Shown one piece after another: positions 27,423-36,800 of a DNA stretch of 64,000 nt. The DNA is from Vespa crabro (Eukaryota; Arthropoda; Insecta; Hymenoptera; Vespidae). The stretch is taken from positions 17,614,258 to 17,678,257 of the forward strand of contig NC_060955.1 in the NCBI RefSeq assembly GCF_910589235.1, in the 5' to 3' direction. The position numbers and the translations under genes were made by a program. Within the stretch, counting starts at the first letter, position 1. Each line of letters begins with the position of its first letter. The notes below the pieces were generated by a model. The model was not told the origin of the DNA and searched no databases. It worked only from the letters and a program-made list of their open reading frames with translations.

Positions 27423-27831
27423 GTCTTTTTTTTCTCCTTTTCCCTCATGTTTCTTTTTTCGATCGTTCATACTTTCCTACTCTCGTGTGATAATGGAATG
27501 AAATATTGTGAAAACAATATTCTTATCTATTCTTTCATCGATTTACATTTACATATAACGCTATACTGTAAGTTTTAATATACATACGTATAAAAATAAA
27601 GGAGTTAACCAAAATGAAAGTTTGAAACAAAATTGAGTGACAGGAAAAAATAATTTAATATACCTTTATGAATATGTAGGCGAAGAAAAACGTCGCCAAC
27701 TAAATTTTGTTTACTTTTATATTCACATATCTCTCTATTCTAATTCTTTCTTTTTCCAGTTTTAACATCTAAACAACTGGATTAATAGATTAGGTCGATT
27801 CTTTTGCAACGTTCCTATTATTGTCATTGTG

Positions 27832-27881
<50 letters not shown>

Positions 27882-28811
27882 ATTGACATTGGTAAGAACA
27901 AAATAAAAATTTTATTTGACATGAATTGTTGTCGATGAAAACGTAATCATAAATTTATGCGAACGTTCAATGAACCAATAAATTATGGTATTCGTAAAAG
28001 TGAAGATGCTTTTTAAAATTCTATGATATTTCATCTTCAATATTTTTCACTATATAAATAGGATATAATAGAATTTTTAGACTACGACGAAATATTCAAA
28101 GTTGTGTGTGTCTAAATGTGAATATAATAGGAAAATCAGTAGAATTGTAATATATTGAATGAAGCATCTTATTTAACATCATCATATCGCATACCACCTA
28201 CGCAGTCACGTGTCATTATCTATATTTTGCCTACATACGTACATACAAAAGAACATTCAGCTCGTGTAGCGAAGTATACAAATAACTTGAGAGATGTGTT
28301 TGCATATTGTATGCAAGTGGTTGGATACTTGAGTCTAGCTCCTACAGTCAGTCCAATAAAAAGAAAAATTCTTTAACGTAAAAATGTTTTACCATATTTG
28401 ATAAATAATTTTTAAACTAAACTATTTGTTATTATGACTAACCAGTATTGTGGACCAATATTCAAATTTGTATGTATTCGAATGATATAAAATTGATGGT
28501 TTTGTATGTCAAATAGAACGCATGTATAGAAATGGTAATGCTACACGTCTCATTCATATGCGAAATATTATGTGCAGTCGTTTGTAACAGACGGTACTTC
28601 GTCACAAGAGTAATTTCTCTTCTCGTTATAAAGCTGTTCTTGCAGATTTCACGCAGAACATACGAATAACATAGGTACGGTGTAGTCTGTGAGAAATCCA
28701 TACTATAATATTCCATAGTGAATGAACAAGAATCGTATTTGAAATTTTATATGCATAGACATTAAACTTTCCCTGAATCATCAAATTTTTATCGCTTTTT
28801 GAAAATCTTCA

Positions 28812-28865
<54 letters not shown>

Positions 28866-31800
28866 GTTGATAAATTATGTAATAAGCAAAATAAAACCTA
28901 TGAAAAAGGAAAAGCATCGATATATTATTACGAGGAAAAATGTGAAAATGTGAACTGGGAACATCGACCATAAAAGAATAGATTAAAATAAGAATAGTGT
29001 TGCGTCTGATCAATAACAGACATTTCTCACTGCGACGGAAGAGATGGATTAATCAAAAGCCGCATGCTACAGGCTGATCATAATGGATTCGTTCTACTGC
29101 TGTTGTAGCATATAAAGTACGTACACTTTTCTTTTTTCCTGGATTTTGTGTCTTCTACATATTTTGCATGCGAAATACGAAATTCGACCATTTAAATATT
29201 CAATGCGTTCGAAAGTATATCTCGAATGACAAAATAAAAAAATTTGTGTATTCGTGAAATGTTTAACGCAATTAATCATTTCCTGTTCGTTCTCTAAATA
29301 TTATTTATCGTTTGAAACAGTCAGCAGATATTTTTTTTGCCGGGATAAATGTCGTCGGTAGGTCACGTTAAAGAAAAAAGGATGGAAATACATTTTGATA
29401 TGGGAAGCGAGGACCATTTCAGTAGAAAGGAAATGACGCTAGCAAAGCGTTTGGTTTCAACCGAGGATACATTACTTTTTCACGGAAACAAGGTGAAAAT
29501 GAAAACATGCTTGAAACTTGTAACATGTTCAGTGAGACAGAAATTCGAACAAATTCAATGTCTCCAGAAAAAACATTTCTCGTGTACACGAACGATGTTT
29601 TCTATTCAATAATATTTTTATAAAATCATAAATCGATTAATTTAAATATTTGTTATGTAAAAAATGATACGCGGAAGGTGAAAGCTACGAATGCATTTCC
29701 TTATTTCAAAGTATACATTTCAGTCAAAAAAATCATTAAAATCGATCAAATCGATATATAACAGAGCGAGGAAACGATAAAGTTAATAATTGAATCATTG
29801 GAAATGAAAAATAAATGAAAACTTGATAAATTATTTATAAAAAATTCTAAGAGTAATTCGTCGTATGCATTTTGTAATTTCATCTGAAAACGAGATATCG
29901 TTTGTTTCAGTCTTGAATTAACGATGTTATAAAAAATCTAATCATCGTAACATCATACCAAAGTAGTCTAAACATCCTTATCCATGCTTATAATATAATA
30001 ACGAGATACTCAAACCTACCATACTCTATTATAATTAATCCTTGTTATTCGTATTATTTAATTTAATCAGTACGTGAGTATTGTTCTGTGGTAATGTGTA
30101 AAAAGGAGATACATTATATCAATAGCAGAATTTTTTTCCGAGGAACAACTAAAAAAAATAAACATTATTATTTCACTGATTTATATTTACGAGCGATTTT
30201 TGAATTTTCCGAGAGGAAAAGAAGGAGAAAGGAAAAAGAAAGAAATAGAGAAAGAGAAAGAGACAGAATCTCTTTTCTAGGTCACGCACACACCTTGAAC
30301 TCTTTAGAATCATATCAAGATCTTGCAATGTAGAAAATTGATGATCGATGGCAAATGTCGGTTTTCTGATTTTCTTTCCTCTTTTTACCTCGAAGAGTCC
30401 TTCTACGGTTGCCCTTGTATATTTTAAAAAGAAGAGGTCTTATTTCGAAAAAAAAAGACGGCGTTACTCCAGAGAGAATTGATCGTCTTCCAAGATACAG
30501 CTATACCTATACACAACAGTTTTTTGCTTCCCTTTTGAAATTCCAATGCTTTCCGAACTTATCTCTTTTTAATATACGGAAATGTTTTGTCCTTTCGTTG
30601 ATGAAAAGAAAGGAAAAAAAAAGACCTAACTTCCCTCGGCCTTTTCTCTTTCTTTCTCAGTGCGTATACAAATTTAAAAAAAAAAGTTATGTTTTTTATA
30701 AAAAAAATACTTTTCCGTTCCTATTTTTGTTCCTTTTGTCTTTTTTTTTTAAGAATATCGTTTAGAGTCCTAAATTCCTTGGCTTTTATTGTTGTAACAA
30801 TGGAAACAATTCGAGATGATAAACTCTGAACTTTCGTTGACGTATTTTCTTACGTCAACATATATGATGTAACTTAACCGAACAGATAGTATAGCGAATG
30901 TATAACTATTATGGATTTTATCGTAGGTTGAAGAAACGCGTCATGTGTTCAAAAATTCATCCTTAGAAAAAACCCGAGAGAAAGAGAGAGAGAGAGAGAG
31001 GGAGAGAGAGAGAGAGAGAGAGAAAGAGGGGGAGAGAGTAATCAAAGTTGGATATATTACTTGACAATCAAAGAAAATTGCTCGTTATGATGTAGGGTAA
31101 TATGAAATGATAATACGATTAGTAAGCGTTGAGAGAAGAATATACCGTGGAATCGGTATTTTTATTGACGTCATTGAAAAATAAGTGAAGGACAAATACT
31201 TGGACTTATCTTCGTTCTGACTTGTTCGTTGGAAATGATTTTATTTTATGAAGATCCGCTTTTCTCATATAATATAGGTATAGATGTAAGTAGATCGTCA
31301 TCGTATGCGCTATAAAATAACGATAAAAAATTATCGCGGAAGGTTCGGTTCCACAAGTCAAGTATCGTTTTAGTATAAAACACCGTTCATGTTTGTCTGA
31401 AAAGAAAAACAACGTGGAAGATCCATTAAGGAAAATAAAGAAGAAAAAAAAAAGAAGAAAAGAAAAATAAATCTATTTCAACCATCAAAGAAAATTTATT
31501 GTCATTCGTACGTCTCTTTCTATTCTGTACCATTTGAATTTATTCCCGATAAGATTTGTCGTGTTATTAAGAGCAATGTAACAACATGCGATGAATAATA
31601 TAAAAAAATATCATAGAGATAACTAAACAGACGCAAATTTTCATAGGTTGCCATGTTAACGGTAGATAATTTGCATATTGCATCAAATACCGGTCGGACA
31701 AATATTATCGTCAAAGTAGATTTCTTCGAGCGCAAGTGATTTATGTGCGTGATGCTTTCAACGATAGTATGGACTTCATTAGATATTGGTACGTTGAGTT

Positions 31801-33479
31801 ACTCTACGGAGGTAACAGTATTGGTTTAGTGTGTCAATATTCATTGGATAGTGACATTAGCTAATGCGATTTATTCTATTTGTATGTAACACATGCGTTA
31901 AGTAAATATATTTACTTCGACGATTTACTTATTTAAATTTATCAGTAATTTTTCATTATTATTAATAATAGATTATAATTATCAATTATATAAATTATTA
32001 TCATTGTTATCAATAAATTTATATATTACGTCGGTAGATTATTTCAAATGTGTTTCAACGAAAATACTTATTATACTTTCACTATCGTCGATATGAAAGG
32101 TTTATACGATAAATTTAACGTTTATTTCGTAATGTTACATAATGTCATTTCATATTTAGTTTATATTCGAAAAATAATTTTCTTATTCTAAAATATTCGA
32201 TTATAAGACTGGACAAGACATTCTTTTAAAAAGACATACTTTTAAAGCATGGGTATATATATTAAACGATGCGACTGCTCTCAATCCATCAATCGCTCTA
32301 TTAAGGATAAAGTACCGCTAATAATTGGAAAATATGAATACATTCCCTTCAATCAGTACACGCGACTGGATGTTGCGTCTATAATGTCATTAAAGTTTAT
32401 CGATCGAAAACATTGAAATTATACCGCCTTTTTTGCTTGCTTCTTTTTTATCTTCTTTTTTTTCTTTTTATCGGCACTCTCGAGAATTCTAATTTCTATT
32501 TATTCAACATTCAAACAACTTTCCGATTTTTTTAAGGATCCTTTATCCCTTTATCTCTTATATTTAAATTTATCATTTTATCGTTTATATTTAAATTTGT
32601 CGTTCAAAATTGTCAAAAAACTTTGACGTGAAAGACAATACGATTTTGAATGCAATAAAAATTACAATTTTAATATATTAGTTTTATATGAAAACAAGAG
32701 ATTGTACTTGGATTAGAAAGGATCGATATAACGTATTTACATACAGGGTGTTCTCTTTGAATCGTAATTGCTCGTTTTCACTTGGAAAATAACGCAAATA
32801 TTAATTAATTTGTATAAATACACGATCAAGGTCTGTCGAAGATGCAAGAGCATTCGAATATTAACGAATGGAGTTAATCCTTGATAAAAAAAAAAAAAAA
32901 AATAAAAGAAAAAAAATAAAGGAAAAAAAAAATTAAAAACATGGGCAAAAATATGGAAATTTTATACCATTACCTTTGATTCTAACAAAAATCTAATACA
33001 CGCAGGTTCGAAGTATCTCCATATTGGTAGTCCGATACGTTAATCTAAAATCTACCACCTTATATAACCTCGAAGCTTTTCGAAGCATGGAAGTGAAACA
33101 TTTTGAGCATCGTCGAATATCGGCCAACCGGAGAAGAATATTCTTTTTTTTTTTATTTCAAACAAAGAGAAAAGAACAGTAGAGGATATACATATAACTA
33201 AATTGATAGGAAAGAGAAGGAAATAAAGGAAGAGAGAAGGAGAGAGAGAAAGAGAAAGAGAGGGAAAGAGAGGGAGAGAAAGAGAAAGAGAAAGAGAGGG
33301 AGAGAGAGAGAGAAAGAAGTAGAATAAATAAAGGCAAGGAAAATAGGTCGGCCCGTGTTGAAGACTATGAAGAATCGACCTATTTTATAAATGGACTACG
33401 CGGTCATCTCAACGGCATTGCGTTGTTTCCTTGACGACATTTCAATCGTGACGTATCTTTGAAAGCAAATATATTCCAA

Positions 33480-33520
<41 letters not shown>

Positions 33521-33801
33521 CTATCAGTTCAACGTACCATTGTGTGTGGGCGAATATCCTACGCGATTATTTCCTGCTGGTTGTTTCGTTCCTCCATTAT
33601 TTTTCCTTTTCATTTCGCTTTCCTTCCTTTATTTCTTTCAATTTCGATTTCTTTTCTTACTTCCTTTTGATGAAAAGGTATCGTTATTAAAGCGTCATTA
33701 TATCAAAAGCCTACGTATTTCTTAATTATTCATTGTCTTTCCTCGCACACGGCATATGAAACAGTTACAAACACCTAGTTACCTTTTCTTTTCTTTTATT
33801 T

Positions 33802-33858
<57 letters not shown>

Positions 33859-36800
33859 CTCTTATTCTTTATGAAAGCTTTCTTTATCCAGAGATATTAA
33901 ATTTCTTTGAATAAAAACATTCATATGTGTTACTGAGTAATTTATTTCTTCTGCTGAGATATTTTCGGAAAAAATATTAAAAATATAGAATAACTCAGTA
34001 CGTACAACCAGAAAATGTTTTTTTATTCAACCGCGAATTTACTCTACTTTGTTTATTTCTTTTCTTTCTCTTCATTTTTAGAAAGATATAAAGGTACTTA
34101 AAGATACCGAAATACCTTCATTACTTTTATTTTCCTCCCTAACTTTATTCTCTCTCTCTGTCTCTCTTTCCTTCTCTTTTTCAGTAATCATGTATCTTTT
34201 TTATCTTTCTTAATCTTATCTACATAAATAAAATATTTAAAGATAAAGATCATGTTTGTATTCATCCTATTCTTCTAATATCTTTATCTTATTCTAGTCT
34301 GATCATATCCCGACTGTAACTACTTATGCACCGATTTTTTCTCACAATAGGCCGAGTACTTGTTTAAAGAAAATCCCGAGGGAAAAATGTTTCAGCCCGA
34401 TCACACTGAAACTATAAGCATGATCCTAGAAAATATGAATAAACTACAAGAAGATATATTTTTAAAAGAAGATGTGCTCGATGATATTGCTATAAGAATT
34501 CTAAGCGATAGCTCCAAATTCGAAATCCCGCCATCATTGCACTTGCTCAGAAAAGAGGACTCCAGCGACATTTGCCCATTTACGACGCCCAAGGAGCCAT
34601 CCTCTATTTACGAAGACAGATCCGAGAGAGAAGAAGATTTCCCAATCAATCGAGATAATGAAAGTAATTGATAACATTTCAAATAGTCCGCGACGAATTA
34701 TCACTTTCTTTTTTCTTTTCTCTTTTCTTTTTTTTTCACCACACTATTCCATGTCAACATGTTCATGTCAACACAATATTTGCCTCGTCGATATTGTATT
34801 ATTCCATTGAATTGAATAATGAATGACTTTCTATTCCACATCTATTCGATCAGTGTCCCTCCAAACTTCCTGAGTAGTTCATAATAAATGCAAGAATGTT
34901 AAGCTGCACACGATATGAACTGCATTAATCGATCAAACCACATAAACGAGATCCGTTCGGATGTTAACGGATTATTGAAGCTTCGCTAAATGCAACCTAT
35001 TAATTGTCATATCCTTCCGTATTCTGAAATCATCGTCGCTTAACTCTATCGAATATCATATCAAAACATTTTACACATCTTTATTGATTGTTCGTTGATG
35101 ATTATAAAACTCCTTTAAAATTTTAATAGGCAATATAATATCATACCATTAGTACTAATATATAATTTATAGTAATAATGTCAACCAGTGTGACATTGCA
35201 TTATATTTCTCATTGATTATTTCAATCCATACGGAATTTCAATTCAAATGAAATTCATAGTAATGTGAATATCTATTATATAAAGGATGGCTTAAAAATC
35301 CTCATAATGAGAATCGATAAATAGGATTAAGTGACATTTATCAAGCATCGAGTATCGAGTATTAACGGGGATTGTAAATAATCGATAGGAAATTATTCAT
35401 CTTTTTATCATGATTATCTCGAAAGGAAAGTATTTTTTCTACTTTTCTCGCAAGAGGTAAGAGTTCTTTTTCAGCATTTTTTATATGACTAAAATTTATT
35501 GTCTAGGAAAATATGTCTCCTAACTTCGCAATATTCTTCTTAAAGTTTTCTCTTGGTAAAGATATAACGGCAAGTTCAATGGCGCATCGAGTTTATCCTT
35601 CGAGAGATAACTTCTATACATGTTTTTAAAATGTATAAAAATAAATTTTAAATGTATATCAAGAGATCCAGGATCTTAAGATGATTTTCTTATTTTCGAA
35701 TTATCCAAGCTTGTGATGTAACATGGAATCATTTATCTCATATAGCATAATATATCAGATCATAATTTATATTAATTATTAAAGAAACATTTTGTTAATC
35801 ATCATCTCATCGATACGTTTACAATAAATTATATCATTAATTTTTAATTAAATTAATGAAAAAATTTTTTTTATCATAATTATGATATTTATCATAATTA
35901 ATTAAATTTTTTATCATAATTAACAAATTAATAATTATTGCAGAGTCGTTTTCCATGATAATATCTCGCAGGATCTCAAATTGTTAAATAACAACGTATC
36001 TAATTATATTCAAAAATGGTTTCTTCCATCTATTTATATCGATTTTATTAATAAGTAGCACACGAAAGGCATGTGCTTGAAATTCGTCGTCTCCCGAGCG
36101 TAGCATAAGTTTTCTGTCGAACTGTCGATAGTCGAGGCCAAGGACGAGGATTCCACATTGTTCTGCGTCTTTAATATGAAGTTAGCGTGCACCGTTTTCC
36201 GCGAAGCCTTATAAATTCTCATTCGCTTTTAATATCCCAACCTTCTACTTTTTCTCTCTCTGTCTCTCTTTTTTCTCTTATTCCTCGTTTTATAAAACCA
36301 ATCGGAAAGGAGTGTCCCAGTTATGCAACACGTAGTTCGATAAATACAATGTTCTCATAAAATTTCGTAAACAATTTTCATAATGCATCGAAACGCAGAA
36401 TGTAAACTTTTATTTTCAGAATTTACATACGTTTATATTACAAAAATAAATTCGAATTAAAATGTTCATTTTCAAATAAACGAAAATCATACATCGTATT
36501 ATTGTTAAATATTCACTTAGAGATAATACTATACCCATCGCTCTAATTCTCTTTAATTAAACGCATCTAACTAGGACGTCAAAACGAATCGCTCTTTCAA
36601 GGGCGTAATCAATAAATACCCACGTACCACCTCCCCATTGCTCGTAACCGCAAGCGTATTCGAGGTACCAACTAAAACGATCGTTTCGATTTAAGTACTC
36701 TTGACCCTGAATATAAAGCTTATTTGTAATCTTCTAATGGTTTACGTTTAAACTGAGTATAATCCTTTCAGAAGGATTTCGACGTTCGTTTATCGATTTT

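Larger units (their letters stand above)
26397..34350. other. AK7 intron 11, 8 kb
   Basis: Non-coding apart from low-value short frames. It holds TA tracts (27832-27877, 28814-28866, 33484-33520), a TG tract (26521-26544), GA tracts (30976-31038, 33230-33319) and CT tracts (27385-27422, 33806-33862). No transposon ends or transposase fragments were seen. Confidence 0.7.
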
